Source of the DNA: Gordonia sp. OPL2
Lineage (GTDB): Bacteria > Actinomycetota > Actinomycetes > Mycobacteriales > Mycobacteriaceae
Reading direction: 5' to 3'
Length of the DNA: 64,000 nt
Assembly (NCBI RefSeq): GCF_003797825.1
Contig: NZ_RKME01000019.1
Location: 1 to 64,000, forward strand
Shown here: one piece after another, positions 26,105 to 35,036 of the stretch
Layout: each line of letters begins with the position of its first letter
How positions within the stretch are numbered: the first letter of the stretch is position 1
Notes under the pieces: generated by a model
Databases searched by the model: none
Seen by the model: only the letters and a program-made list of their open reading frames with translations
Told to the model about the DNA's origin: nothing
Made by a program: the position numbers and the translations under genes

Positions 26105-26266
26105 GTGCCCCACACGCGAGATCCCACCGACCGTGCCCCAGACGCGAGATCCCACCGACTGTGCCCCAGAATCCGCCCACCGTGTCCAGAAATCCGCCGA
26201 TCGTGTCCAGAATCTCCCGCCACCGTGTCCAATGGATCGCCGACTGTGTCCAGTTCCGGCCGGAGG
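26105..26266 (+). repeat. 21-bp repeat array, forward orientation
   Basis: Units begin with GTGCCCCA or GTGTCCAG and end in CGCCGACC-like sequence. Unit starts are 26105, 26133, 26161, 26182, 26203, 26225 and 26246. The first two units are 28 bases long; the others are 21-22 bases. There are no unique spacers, so it is not a CRISPR array. The same unit occurs at 35037-35120. Confidence 0.85.
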
Positions 26267-26340
26267 ACCGAAGCGGACGCCACCGGCCTGCCGGACACCG
26301 CCACGCCTCCCGAACTGCTTCCGGGCCGCTCGACGACATC

Positions 26341-26424
26341 CTGGATACGCTCGGCGGATTTCTGGACACGCTCGGCGACATTCTGGGCACGATCGGCGAG
26401 ATTCTGGGCACGGTCGGCGAATTC
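26341..26424 (-). repeat. 21-bp repeat array, inverted orientation
   Basis: CTGGATAC, CTGGACAC, CTGGGCAC and CTGGGCAC at 26341, 26362, 26383 and 26404 mark units exactly 21 bases apart. They are the reverse complement of the units at 26105-26266. The two arrays could therefore pair with each other as a large hairpin around a loop of about 75 bases. Confidence 0.85.
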
Positions 26425-26457
26425 GGTTTTCGCTCCGCGTGATTCGACGCCGGGCGA

Positions 26458-26479
26458 CGTCGGGCGACCCCGCCCGACG
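26458..26479 (-). terminator. Hairpin after the MFS gene, possible bidirectional terminator
   Basis: Perfect 9-base arms CGTCGGGCG and CGCCCGACG with a 4-base loop lie about 50 bases after the MFS stop codon. GC-rich, with no U-run. Confidence 0.5.
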
Positions 26480-26527
26480 CCGGACCGTCGTGTTCGACGT
26501 CGGGTGACACGGTCGCGGATCGACCGG

Positions 26528-27766
26528 TCAGACCCGCATCTTGACGTTCTTCGCGGCCACCAGGGCGGAAGCGGCCTGCGGGATCAGGACCAGACCGAGC
26601 ACACCCATGGCCAGCGTCCAGGAGCCGGTCGCATCGTGCAGCGCGCCGATCACGATCGGTCCGATCGCGGCGACGACATAGCCGATCGACTGCGCCATCC
26701 CCGACACCTGGCCGGTCACCCGCGTGGACGGGCTGCGCAGCACCATGAACAGCAGTGCGAGACTGATCGACGCGCCCGGACCGAACATGATGAGCATGAC
26801 CCACAGGGTGACCACCTGATCGGTACTGACCAGGCCGATGAACCCGATCGCGCAGACCGCGACGACGATCAGGGTGATGATCCGTTGATCGGCGAATCGA
26901 CCGGCCACGATGGGGATCACCAACGACGCCAGCAGGGCCACGACCTGACCGATGGCCAGAATCGTGCCCGCCTGGGCATCGGTCCGACCGTGGTCGAGAA
27001 GGTACTGCGGCAACCACGCACCGAAGGTGTAGAACACGAGAGACTGGGTGCCCATGAACACGGTGATCGCCCACGCGATCCCGTTGCCGCGCAGGGATAT
27101 CGCTTCCGACGACACCGCGATTCGGTGGACGCGCGCCAACTGCGGCACCCAGACGACCATCGCCACGACGGCGAGCACGGCCCACGTTGTGAGGGTCATC
27201 CGCCAGTTGCCGTCGAGCCGCTCGTCGATGGGGACGGTGAGCGCAGCGGCGACGGCGGCTCCGCCGGACAGCGTCATCGAATAGAGCCCCGTCATCAGAC
27301 CCGATCGGTGAGCGAAGTCCCGTTTGATCAGCGCCGGGAGCACCACATTGCAGATTCCGATCGCGGCACCGATGACCGCCGATCCCACGAACAGACTGAC
27401 CGGGTGCGGCACGAAGCGCAGCGCCATGCCGAGTATCAGGACGATCAACGAGGCGAAAACGGTTCGCTCGATACCGAATCGGGCTGCGATCCGTGGCGCG
27501 AAGGGGGCGCTCAGGCCGAAGAACAGGACCGGAAGCGTCGTCAGCAGTCCTGCGATCGCACTCGTGACGCCCAGGTCGGCCATGATGTCGTCGATCAGCG
27601 GGGCGACCGACACCACCGGTGGACGGAGATTGGCCGCGACGAGCATGATGCCGACGGCGGCGATGACCGCGGCGACACCTCGCGGCGCGCTCCGGTCGGG
27701 TCCGTCGGAGTCCATGGTGTCCGCCGTGGTCGCACTGTCGGACCGGGTCGACGCCTCCCCCGACAT
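26528..27766 (-). CDS. MFS transporter, cyanate/nitroimidazole (CynX/NimT) type
   Basis: A protein of 412 residues with about 12 membrane segments. LRPPVVSVAPLIDDIMADLG near the N-terminus and GIERTVFASLIVLILGMALR after the second helix are hallmarks of the CynX/NimT branch of the major facilitator superfamily, which includes cyanate and 2-nitroimidazole transporters. The solute is unknown. ATG at 27766 overlaps the stop codon of the GntR gene by one base (TGATG); a GTG one codon earlier is possible. No cyanase gene is nearby, so a cyanate role is not supported. Confidence 0.85.
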   Translation of the reverse strand: MSGEASTRSDSATTADTMDSDGPDRSAPRGVAAVIAAVGIMLVAANLRPPVVSVAPLIDDIMADLGVTSAIAGLLTTLPVLFFGLSAPFAPRIAARFGIERTVFASLIVLILGMALRFVPHPVSLFVGSAVIGAAIGICNVVLPALIKRDFAHRSGLMTGLYSMTLSGGAAVAAALTVPIDERLDGNWRMTLTTWAVLAVVAMVVWVPQLARVHRIAVSSEAISLRGNGIAWAITVFMGTQSLVFYTFGAWLPQYLLDHGRTDAQAGTILAIGQVVALLASLVIPIVAGRFADQRIITLIVVAVCAIGFIGLVSTDQVVTLWVMLIMFGPGASISLALLFMVLRSPSTRVTGQVSGMAQSIGYVVAAIGPIVIGALHDATGSWTLAMGVLGLVLIPQAASALVAAKNVKMRV

Positions 27767-28443
27767 CACGTGAGTCCCCGTCTCGCCTCGTCGAGGTAGG
27801 AATGCACCGCTGCACGCGCCGCACCGGGATCGCCCGCCTCGATCGCATCGACGAGTTCACGGTGTCCCTGCGGATGCCGTCCGTCGGTCACGCTCGCATC
27901 GACAATGCTCGCGTGCATCCGCTGCATGACCTCGACGATCCCGCCGTACAGTTCGACCAGCAGCGTGTTGCCCGAGGCGTCCACGAGGGACGCATGAAAA
28001 GCGATGTCCGCCTGCGCATACGACGCTACATCGGTCCTCGACAGCGCGTGTTCGGCCTCGGCGAGGCATGCACGCAGCGCGGCGATCTGCTCCGGAGTGG
28101 CCCGCTCGGCAGCCGATGCGGCCGCCTGGGCCTCGACGGCCCGCCGGGCCTCGAGTAGCTCGAGGTGCGCCGGTCCGGGCAGGCATCGTTCGATCGCTGC
28201 GGCGAGCACGTTTCGGCTCCGAACGTAGGTGCCGTCCCCGCGCCGCGGCACGAGCATTCCGGAGTGCTCCAGAGCCCGAACCGCTTCGCGGATCGTGTTG
28301 CGGCCCACGCCGAAATGCGCGACGAGTTCCGGTTCGGGCGGGATGCGGTCACCGACGGGCCAGCGGCCGCTGCGGATCATGTCCTGCATGCGGCCGACGA
28401 CGAGTTCGCTGGTTCGAGGCGGCGGTGGGATCAGGTCGGACAC
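27766..28443 (-). CDS. GntR-family regulator, FCD (FadR-like) subfamily
   Basis: A protein of 225 residues from GTG 28443. The winged helix is at about residues 14-75 (ELVVGRMQDMIRSGRWPVGD, then HFGVGRNTIREAVRALE). The FCD domain carries YAQADIAFHASLVDASGN and GHRELVDAIEAGD, with likely metal-binding Asp and His. It is co-transcribed with the MFS transporter it overlaps, and is the obvious candidate for controlling it and itself. Confidence 0.88.
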   Translation of the reverse strand: MSDLIPPPPRTSELVVGRMQDMIRSGRWPVGDRIPPEPELVAHFGVGRNTIREAVRALEHSGMLVPRRGDGTYVRSRNVLAAAIERCLPGPAHLELLEARRAVEAQAAASAAERATPEQIAALRACLAEAEHALSRTDVASYAQADIAFHASLVDASGNTLLVELYGGIVEVMQRMHASIVDASVTDGRHPQGHRELVDAIEAGDPGAARAAVHSYLDEARRGLT

Positions 28444-28454
28444 CCAAACACCCT

Positions 28455-28467
28455 AACATCCCATGTT
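28455..28467. promoter_or_regulatory. Possible autoregulatory operator of the GntR-MFS operon
   Basis: The palindrome AACATCCCATGTT lies 12 bases upstream of the GntR start, and a further TTTGG/CCAAA-like sequence flanks it. Position immediately upstream of a regulator gene fits autoregulation; not a known consensus. Confidence 0.35.
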
Positions 28468-28503
28468 TGGTAGGACTCATCGCGCGGCGAGCACCCAGGC
28501 CCT

Positions 28504-29658
28504 CTAGTGCGCGTGGGCGGCCGGCATCCCCCAGTCGGGCAGCGGGTCGGGGAAGCAGCGCCAGGCATCCGGCCCGTGCGCCAACTCGGCGTCGGTCAAC
28601 AGAGCCGATCCGAGGAGGTCGTGAACCGCGGGTGCGTCGAGGCGGACACCGATCAGCACCACCTCCTGCGACGGCCCGACAGACCCGCCGTCGTCGGATC
28701 CCCAGTACTGAGCGGGCTCGATGACCAGATTCGGACCGGCCTGCGACCACACCGCGAGGAACTCGGGACGGCTCGCGATCCAGCAGAATCCCTTGCTGCG
28801 CAACACCCCTCGCAGATCTCCGAGCACCTGCGCCAGTCGCGCGGGATGAAAGGGCCGATCCGAGCGGAACACCGTCGAGGAGATCCCGTACTCCTCGGTC
28901 TCGGGCACGTGACCGCCCAGCAGTTCGTCGTCCCATCCCGCGACCGAGGACGCGGCCTCGTGATCGAAGAGTCCGGTTCCCATGACCCGTTCGAGCGGCA
29001 CGGCGCCCCGGTCGCCGACGACGACATCCGCTCGTGGATTCAGGCGGCGCACCATTGCCTCGACGGCACCCCGGACCTGGTCGGTGACCAGGTCCGCCTT
29101 ACCGAGGACGACGACGTCGGCGAACTCGACCTGGTCGACGAGCAGATCGGAGATCGAACGATGGTCGCGCTCATCGGCTTCCATCGCCCGCTCGTCGAGG
29201 CGGTCACCCTCGACGAGCTCGGGAAGGAACGTCGCACAGTCCACGACGGTCACCATCGTGTCCAACGACGCGACGTCGCCGAGCGAGGTGCCGTCGTCGA
29301 ACACCCAGTCGAAGCTCGCCGCGACGGGCATGGGCTCGGAGATCCCGGTCGACTCGATCACCAGGTACTCGAACCTCCCGGCACGGGCGAGTTCACCGAC
29401 GGACTCGACGAGGTCGTCACGCAGGGTGCAGCAGATGCACCCGTTGGTGAGTTCGACGAGTCGCTCCTCCGTGCGGCCGAACCCACCGAGATCGACCAGC
29501 GAGGCGTCGATGTTCACCTCGCTCATGTCGTTCACGATCACCGCGACCCGTTTGCCGGCACGGTTGGCGAGGATGTGGTTGAGCAGGGTCGTCTTGCCGG
29601 CGCCGAGGAAACCGGAGAGCACGGTGACGGGCAACGGCGCGCGGGCGGAGGAGATCAT
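28504..29658 (-). CDS. CobW/ZNG1-type GTPase, putative zinc metallochaperone
   Basis: A protein of 384 residues. GFLGAGKTTLL is the Walker A motif, NGCICCTLRDD carries the CxCC metal-binding motif, and VVLGKADLV is the NKxD-like guanine motif. The C-terminal CobW_C domain follows. Family members deliver zinc or another metal to client enzymes and are made under zinc limitation. The C-terminus HAH adds possible metal ligands. A Zur-like box overlaps the promoter, with a -10-like TATCAT six bases before the ATG, suggesting a leaderless mRNA. The next gene downstream is on the same strand but separated by the MFS promoter region. Confidence 0.88.
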   Translation of the reverse strand: MISSARAPLPVTVLSGFLGAGKTTLLNHILANRAGKRVAVIVNDMSEVNIDASLVDLGGFGRTEERLVELTNGCICCTLRDDLVESVGELARAGRFEYLVIESTGISEPMPVAASFDWVFDDGTSLGDVASLDTMVTVVDCATFLPELVEGDRLDERAMEADERDHRSISDLLVDQVEFADVVVLGKADLVTDQVRGAVEAMVRRLNPRADVVVGDRGAVPLERVMGTGLFDHEAASSVAGWDDELLGGHVPETEEYGISSTVFRSDRPFHPARLAQVLGDLRGVLRSKGFCWIASRPEFLAVWSQAGPNLVIEPAQYWGSDDGGSVGPSQEVVLIGVRLDAPAVHDLLGSALLTDAELAHGPDAWRCFPDPLPDWGMPAAHAH

Positions 29659-29665
29659 GCACTAA

Positions 29666-29680
29666 TGATAACTGTTTTCA
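29666..29680 (-). promoter_or_regulatory. Zur-like box overlapping a leaderless promoter
   Basis: TGATAAC-T-GTTTTCA is a 7-1-7 inverted repeat with one mismatch, the layout of actinobacterial Zur boxes. It lies eight bases upstream of the CobW ATG. On the minus strand TATCAT within it fits a -10 element six bases from the ATG, so a bound Zur would block RNA polymerase directly. Confidence 0.6.
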
Positions 29681-29701
29681 ATAAGGGGGGTGTCCCGCAC
29701 C

Positions 29702-30130
29702 CTATCCCGACACGTCGAGTTCGCCGATGATCTTCGTCGGCTCGATCCAGACCGCCATTTCACCCTCGACCCCGTTACGCGCGCCGAACTCCTCCGCGCG
29801 ATCGGCACCCATGTACCGAGCTCCCGCAAGAGTCGCGATGCGGCGCACCTCGTCGAGGTCGTCGGTGGTCACCGCACGTCCCTGGATCTGGACGAAGGCA
29901 TACGGCGGCTCAGGCAGGTCCACCGTCAGCACCACACGTGGATCACGGGCGATAGCACGGCCTTTCGCGGTCGTCGCACCGGTGTTGAATGCCACCCGGT
30001 CACCATCGACGACGAACCAGATCGGCGCGGCGAGCGGCCGACCGTCCTTGGCCAGATAGCCGAGGTGGCCCGTCTTGGTCCCACTCGACAGGAAATCGCG
30101 AATCGCAGGATCGTCCAGGGAAGCAGCCAT
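29702..30130 (-). CDS. PPOX-class F420-dependent oxidoreductase-like protein
   Basis: A protein of 142 residues with the split-barrel flavin/F420-binding pattern: GHLGYLAKDGRPLAAPIWFV, then RVAFNTGATTAKGRAIARDP and RVVLTVDLPEPPYAFVQIQG. The TAKGR and NTG positions match the F420-binding subgroup common in mycobacteria. The substrate is unknown. It lies between the CobW gene and mftG, 32 bases after the latter's stop codon on the same strand, but is not a known mycofactocin component. Confidence 0.8.
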   Translation of the reverse strand: MAASLDDPAIRDFLSSGTKTGHLGYLAKDGRPLAAPIWFVVDGDRVAFNTGATTAKGRAIARDPRVVLTVDLPEPPYAFVQIQGRAVTTDDLDEVRRIATLAGARYMGADRAEEFGARNGVEGEMAVWIEPTKIIGELDVSG

Positions 30131-30162
30131 GCCCCCACCCTACGGTTCGTCCGGGCGCCCCG

Positions 30163-31497
30163 TCAGCACTCGACGAGGCGGTCCCCGATGCGGCAGGCGG
30201 TCATCATGATCGTGGCATGTGGGCCGCTACGGCCGGCGGTCGGCAGGATCGACCCGTCGACGATACGCAGACCATGCAGTCCGATCACCCCACCGAGCCA
30301 GTCGGTCCGCTCACCCATGGGCATGCTCCCCCATGCGTGCTGCGATGTCCGCACGACCGGATCGACCGCGACCGAGTCCGGATCGACCTCGCCGGCGAAC
30401 GGGTCGGAGCGCAGCATCTCGGCGACCGCTGCCACACCGTGCTCGAAGCGAGCGGCGGCGACGGAATCCACCGTCCCGAGATCGATGGTCAACCCCGACG
30501 GGTTCAGCCGCACCGACCCAGGTGTCCCCGGCCTCATCACCGCGACCCCGACCGCAGGTCCCGCAGGCGGCAGGCCCTCGATGTAGTTCGCCATATCGTC
30601 GCTGTAGCAACGGATCTCGATGTCGTCGGCCGTATGCACCACTGACTGCAGCAGCGGACGTGCCACCGCCCGACCGGATCCCCATCGAGCCCGATAGTGC
30701 ACCAGCACCTCCCGATGCTCGTGGACCGCCAACTCGTCGGCGCCGCCGAGCACGTCGAGGCCCGAACGCAGCAGGATCGCCGCGGTCCCCAAGGTGCCGG
30801 CGCACAGGACGACCTCGCCACACTCGACGGTGGTCCCGGCGACGTCGACGCCGGTGACGGTGCGACCGGCCGTCATCACCGCGGTCACCTCCGCCACGGT
30901 TGCGACGGCCAGGTTTCCCCGTCCCAGCGCGGCCCGCAGGTACGCCTCGGCCGCGGTCCGACGCCCGGTGCCCTCACGATTCGACCGCACCCGGTTCACA
31001 CCGACGATCGGCCATGGTTCCTCGGACGGCCGGACCGGCATCGACCGCGCCCAGTAGGCCTCGAATCTCGGTACCACGTCGGCGAGTTCGTCGTCTGAGA
31101 ACGCCGACACGTGCATCGTGCCCCCGGGGGCGTCGAGTTCTGCGTAGGCGGCCGCGATGTCGTCGGGCGCCCATCCGGTCGGCCAGCCGGTGAAGTCGCC
31201 CGGATGCCACCGAAGGAAGTATCCGCCGTTGACCGCCGACGACCCGCCGAGCCCGCGGCCCCGGATGACCCCCAGACCGGATGCCTCGTCGTAGGCCTGG
31301 GCGTAGCGCGAGCCGGCAGCGATGGGCAGTGCCCCGAGGTCGCGGATCTGGGTGCTCGGCCACTCGCGCGGCCCGCGGTCGAGCAGCAGGACAGAGCGAT
31401 CGGGATTGCGCGACAGCCGTTCTGCGAGGACGCACCCGGCACTGCCCGCGCCCACGACGATCACGTCGACGCGCGACGGCAGATCGTCACGCGACAT
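30163..31497 (-). CDS. mftG: Mycofactocin dehydrogenase MftG, GMC oxidoreductase
   Basis: A protein of 444 residues. VDVIVVGAGSAGCVLAERLS is the FAD-binding GxGxxG motif and GRGLGGSSAVNGGYF the second GMC signature. HAWGSMPMG and GPHATIMMTACRIG near the C-terminus carry the active-site region. MftG re-oxidises reduced mycofactocin and passes electrons toward the respiratory chain, which lets mycofactocin-dependent alcohol dehydrogenases turn over. It starts two bases after the mftF stop and is the last gene of the mftE-F-G block. Confidence 0.93.
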   Translation of the reverse strand: MSRDDLPSRVDVIVVGAGSAGCVLAERLSRNPDRSVLLLDRGPREWPSTQIRDLGALPIAAGSRYAQAYDEASGLGVIRGRGLGGSSAVNGGYFLRWHPGDFTGWPTGWAPDDIAAAYAELDAPGGTMHVSAFSDDELADVVPRFEAYWARSMPVRPSEEPWPIVGVNRVRSNREGTGRRTAAEAYLRAALGRGNLAVATVAEVTAVMTAGRTVTGVDVAGTTVECGEVVLCAGTLGTAAILLRSGLDVLGGADELAVHEHREVLVHYRARWGSGRAVARPLLQSVVHTADDIEIRCYSDDMANYIEGLPPAGPAVGVAVMRPGTPGSVRLNPSGLTIDLGTVDSVAAARFEHGVAAVAEMLRSDPFAGEVDPDSVAVDPVVRTSQHAWGSMPMGERTDWLGGVIGLHGLRIVDGSILPTAGRSGPHATIMMTACRIGDRLVEC

Positions 31498-31499
31498 GG

Positions 31500-32936
31500 C
31501 TATGTGGTCAGGACCGGTCGGAGCGCACCGAGATCACGGTGCGTGAGAGCCCCCTGCCAGAGACCCGCACCGTAGGCGAGATCGTCGAGCCTGCGGAACA
31601 GAGTGTAGGTCAGCGGTCCCATCGCCGGACCCGCCGCGGGTTCCGCGACGGCGTGACGCACCCACGACACCACCCCCTCCGCGACGGCCATCTCGACGGC
31701 CAGGCGCCGGAAGCGGGCCGAGATCACCGCGAGGATGAGCGCGACCGGCCAATAGTGCCGGCAGACCGCACCACCAGCCTGCAGCAGCCCGAATCCGACC
31801 GCCCGGCCGGTCATCTGGGTCGCGACGAGGGGTGCACCCGGCAGCTCGCCGAGTCGCTGTCGCAGTCGCATCCCGAGCTGACCGAGGATGATGACGGCGA
31901 TCGCGAGACCGATGCGGGTCCGGGTCAGCAGGGCGACGACGGCGACCGCCATCGGGATCGACATCACGACCGGCGCGGCGAAACCGCCGTGCCGGTCCGC
32001 GAGGTACGACGCGCCGGTGCCGTAATAGCGCCGCCGGTCGAGGACCGACCGGACGTCGGTGCGGTGATCGTGGGACACCCGCGCCACCGGGTCGTAGCGT
32101 ACGCGCCAGCCCGCCTTGTGCGTCCGCCAGCACAGATCCACGTCCTCGGCCACGCGCAGCGACTCGTCGAATCCGTCAAAAGTGCTGCGCCGCACCACCA
32201 TCGCCGCACTCGGGACGTAGGGGACGCGACTTCCGGGAACGACGGCACACTCTTCCGGACCCATGTCCAGCGACGAATAGCCGTTCTCGTAGCGCTCCGC
32301 GATCGATGCGTCCCGGTCGGTGCGGCTCAGACCGACGATCCGAGGCGCCACGATGGCGACGGCAGGATCGGAGAAGTGGCCGAGCAGCATCGTCAGCCAG
32401 TCGGCGGGTGGGACGACGTCCGAATCGAGGAAGGCGACGAAATCCGTCGTGGCGGCGTCGGCGCCCACATTCCGCGCGGCCGACGGTCCGCGGTTCTCGT
32501 CGAGTCGGATCAGCGTCACGTCGGCGCCACACACCGTGATCGGTTCCGGCGACCCGTCGTCGACCACGATGACCTTCGTGCCGGCGACCGCACGCAGGAG
32601 TCGGTCCACGCCCGACTGATTCCCGCGCACCGGCACGACGACCGTCACGTCGTCGGGCCGGGGCCCGAACATGGGGCGCGGGTTGGCGATTCCGCTGTCG
32701 AGGAGCCGGCGGGCCAGACTACGGGTGGCCGGATCACACACCTCGATGCGGCCGTCGGCGGAGGTCATGCCGAGTGCCGCATCGGTCAGGCGCAGCATCC
32801 TCGTCGGCGATCCGCCGACGAGATACCGCAGATCGCGATGCCGCGCACATCGCATGTCGATCTGCACCTGGAAACCATCGGGCAGCGTGTTGTCGACCGT
32901 GGCGGTGGCCTGCGGCTGCTTGTCGACCGCGGTCAT
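31500..32936 (-). CDS. mftF: Mycofactocin glycosyltransferase MftF
   Basis: A protein of 478 residues from ATG 32936, which overlaps the mftE stop (ATGA); the frame upstream of this is not needed. After an N-terminal RRE-like region comes a GT2 domain: VTVVVPVRGNQSGVDRLL, KVIVVDDGSPEP, NRGPSAARNVGA, FLDSDVVPP (DxD) and RVAEDVDLCWR. Hydrophobic segments at about residues 320-430 attach it to the membrane. MftF adds a chain of glucose residues to premycofactocin. The length is typical of the family. Confidence 0.93.
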   Translation of the reverse strand: MTAVDKQPQATATVDNTLPDGFQVQIDMRCARHRDLRYLVGGSPTRMLRLTDAALGMTSADGRIEVCDPATRSLARRLLDSGIANPRPMFGPRPDDVTVVVPVRGNQSGVDRLLRAVAGTKVIVVDDGSPEPITVCGADVTLIRLDENRGPSAARNVGADAATTDFVAFLDSDVVPPADWLTMLLGHFSDPAVAIVAPRIVGLSRTDRDASIAERYENGYSSLDMGPEECAVVPGSRVPYVPSAAMVVRRSTFDGFDESLRVAEDVDLCWRTHKAGWRVRYDPVARVSHDHRTDVRSVLDRRRYYGTGASYLADRHGGFAAPVVMSIPMAVAVVALLTRTRIGLAIAVIILGQLGMRLRQRLGELPGAPLVATQMTGRAVGFGLLQAGGAVCRHYWPVALILAVISARFRRLAVEMAVAEGVVSWVRHAVAEPAAGPAMGPLTYTLFRRLDDLAYGAGLWQGALTHRDLGALRPVLTT

Positions 32937-33664
32937 CCCAGGCGCCCCTTGTCCCCGACGGTCCAATCACGCACCGCCGACACCAGGCCGGCGACCAACG
33001 CCTCGGTGATGTCCGCGCCGTGCTCCCGCGTCGCCCCGACCGGGTCGCCGAGCACACCGTTTCCGCTCACCGCCGCCACCCCACCGTCGCGCATGGTGGG
33101 CAACAACGTGGCGATGGGGGCGACGTTGCCCGCCTCGGCCGCCGCCATGACGACGCTCTCGGGCGAGAGATGAAGTAGCACAGAGGTTTCCGTGGCACCG
33201 GCGTGCGCATCCCCACCGGGAACCGCGCACGGGAACCAGGCGACGTCCCTCCCCTCGTACCGCAGCCGTTCGACAGCCGCCACCAGGGTGGCGCCGTTGC
33301 CGCCGTGGCCGTTGACGAAAACCACCCGGTCCGCCCACCGACAGGCACTGCGCCCGTACTCGAGGAGCAGCAGATGCAGGGCCTCGTGTCCGACGGAGAT
33401 CGTGCCCGGGAATCCCTCGTGCTCCCCGCTCGCGCCGTAGGACAGGGCGGGTGCGGTCACGATCAGGCGGTCGTCGTCGGCCCGCGTGTCGTCGGCGAGG
33501 CGGGCGGCAGCACGCGAGGCGACCAGGCCGGCGATGCGGGTGTCGGTGTCGAGGCCGAGATGCGGTCCGTGTTGCTCGGTGGCGCCGATCGGCACGAGGA
33601 GGGTGACGGCGCGGTCGGACAGTTCGGGCCAGCACATCTGTCCCAGGCCCGACCGTCGCTCCAT
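32933..33664 (-). CDS. mftE: Mycofactocin peptidase MftE, creatininase family
   Basis: A protein of 243 residues. VPIGATEQHGPHLGLDTDTR and FVNGHGGNGATLVAAV carry the metal-binding Glu, His and Asp residues of the creatininase fold, and ATETSVLLHLSPE the later Glu. MftE cuts the modified MftA peptide and releases AHDP, the Val-Tyr-derived core of mycofactocin. ATG 33664 was chosen because homology begins there and a -10-like TAGAGT lies seven bases upstream, suggesting a leaderless start. In this genome mftE heads a second transcription unit, separate from mftA-D. Confidence 0.92.
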   Translation of the reverse strand: MERRSGLGQMCWPELSDRAVTLLVPIGATEQHGPHLGLDTDTRIAGLVASRAAARLADDTRADDDRLIVTAPALSYGASGEHEGFPGTISVGHEALHLLLLEYGRSACRWADRVVFVNGHGGNGATLVAAVERLRYEGRDVAWFPCAVPGGDAHAGATETSVLLHLSPESVVMAAAEAGNVAPIATLLPTMRDGGVAAVSGNGVLGDPVGATREHGADITEALVAGLVSAVRDWTVGDKGRLG

Positions 33665-33671
33665 TCGTTCA

Positions 33672-33677
33672 ACTCTA
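33672..33677 (-). promoter_or_regulatory. Candidate -10 element of the mftE-F-G unit
   Basis: TAGAGT on the minus strand, seven bases upstream of the mftE ATG. No good -35 was found. The position implies a leaderless or nearly leaderless mRNA, and that the second mycofactocin block has its own promoter. Confidence 0.45.
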
Positions 33678-33849
33678 GCGACGGTGCCGGTGACAGAAAA
33701 CCGAGTCGGCGCATTTACTCCATTCGATTCCGGTATCCCGGTCCCACCAGAAGAGACCGTATGTCCGAGCGATCGATCGGTTGTGCCATGCTGGACGCAC
33801 GAACGTGAGACCCGACACATGGGGACGGGTATTGGACCGGGAGGACATC

Positions 33850-34962
33850 ATGACGTCAACTGCGCCGCACAGCAGCGGAAAGAGCGGGCCCCTCAGCGCA
33901 ATCCGGGTGATCGAGTTCGCGGGGATCGGCCCCGGGCCGCATGCGGCGATGCTGCTCGCCGACCTGGGTGCCGACGTCATACGCGTCCAGCGCCCCGGCA
34001 CCCTTCCCGCCGCCGACCGTAAGGCGGACGCACTCCTGCGCGGCCGTGCCGTCGTCGAGGCAAATCTCAAGGACCCGGGAGATCGTGAGACGATTCTCGG
34101 CCTGATCGCCAAGGCCGATGTGGTCATCGAGGGTTTCCGTCCCGGTGTCATGGAACGGCTGGGGTTCGGCCCCGACGACCTCTCGACGGTCAATCCCGGC
34201 CTGATCTACGGACGGATGACCGGCTGGGGTCAGGAGGGCCCGCGCGCGGACCGCGCCGGCCACGACATCAACTACATCTCGCTGACCGGGATGCTGCATG
34301 CGATCGGCCGCAAGGAGGACCGACCCGTCCCTCCGCTCAACCTGGCGGGTGACTTCGGTGGCGGATCGATGTTCCTCGTCGTCGGCGTCCTCGCCGCTCT
34401 CCTGGAGCGCCAGTCGTCGGGGGCGGGTCAGGTCGTCGACGCCGCGATGGTCGACGGCGCCTCGGTGCTCGGGCAGATGATGTGGGCCTTCCGCGGCACC
34501 GGCCTGTGGAGCGACGAGCGTGGTGTCAACATGCTCGACACCGGTGCTCCCTACTACGAGGTGTACGAGACCTCGGACGGCAAATACATGGCGGTGGGCG
34601 CGATCGAGCCGCAGTTCTACGCCGAGTTGCTGACCGGACTCGGTCTCGCCGACGCCGATCTGCCCGCGCAGAACGACGTCGCGAACTGGCCGAAGCTCGA
34701 GCAGATCTTCACCGACACCTTCAAGTCGCGTACCCGTGACGAGTGGACGAAGATCTTCGACGGCACCGACGCCTGCACGTCGCCGGTTCTCGACTTCGGT
34801 GAGGCCCCGGCCGATCCGCACATGGCGGCGCGCGCGAACCTCGTCGAGATCGACGGCGTCACACAGGCCCAGGTGGCCCCACGCTTCTCCCGCACGTCGC
34901 CGGAGACTCCCACCGCGCCTGCCCGCGAGGCCACCGACCCGGCCACCCTCTGGCAGGACTGA
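33850..34962 (+). CDS. CaiB/BaiF CoA-transferase family protein, alpha-methylacyl-CoA racemase type
   Basis: A protein of 370 residues. GHDINYISLTGMLHAIG contains the catalytic His in GHD, NLAGDFGGG the catalytic Asp, and GAIEPQFY the catalytic Glu described for M. tuberculosis MCR. The family enzyme epimerises 2-methyl-branched acyl-CoAs, including the steroid side chain. ATG 33850 follows GGGAGG; the frame upstream is not conserved. It lies on the plus strand inside the mycofactocin locus, divergent from mftE. Alternative: another family III CoA transferase, but the racemase triad argues against this. Confidence 0.85.
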   Translation: MTSTAPHSSGKSGPLSAIRVIEFAGIGPGPHAAMLLADLGADVIRVQRPGTLPAADRKADALLRGRAVVEANLKDPGDRETILGLIAKADVVIEGFRPGVMERLGFGPDDLSTVNPGLIYGRMTGWGQEGPRADRAGHDINYISLTGMLHAIGRKEDRPVPPLNLAGDFGGGSMFLVVGVLAALLERQSSGAGQVVDAAMVDGASVLGQMMWAFRGTGLWSDERGVNMLDTGAPYYEVYETSDGKYMAVGAIEPQFYAELLTGLGLADADLPAQNDVANWPKLEQIFTDTFKSRTRDEWTKIFDGTDACTSPVLDFGEAPADPHMAARANLVEIDGVTQAQVAPRFSRTSPETPTAPAREATDPATLWQD

Positions 34963-35036
34963 CCGCCCGACGTCACGCCCGACGTGCCCGCACGCCGGCG
35001 CCACACGGCGCTGGTGCGCGGCGCGGGCCATCGGTC

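Larger units (their letters stand above)
26040..26527. other. Convergent intergenic region filled with 21-bp repeats
   Basis: The racemase (plus) and MFS (minus) genes end toward each other here. The 490 bases contain two opposed repeat arrays and a hairpin, listed separately. Several open frames cross it, but their translations are only the repeat read in frame and are not credible proteins. Confidence 0.7.

Noticed and set aside
26105..26266. CRISPR array
   Set aside because: Units are directly adjacent and nearly identical, with no unique spacers and no cas gene in the window.
26528..27766. Cyanate transport system
   Set aside because: The transporter family includes CynX, but no cyanase or carbonic anhydrase gene is adjacent, and the neighbouring regulator is GntR rather than CynR.
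26098..27799. Plus-strand open frames covering the 21-bp repeat region and the MFS gene
   Set aside because: The apparent proteins are translations of the repeat unit (Pro/Arg/Ser-rich) and the antisense of the MFS transporter.
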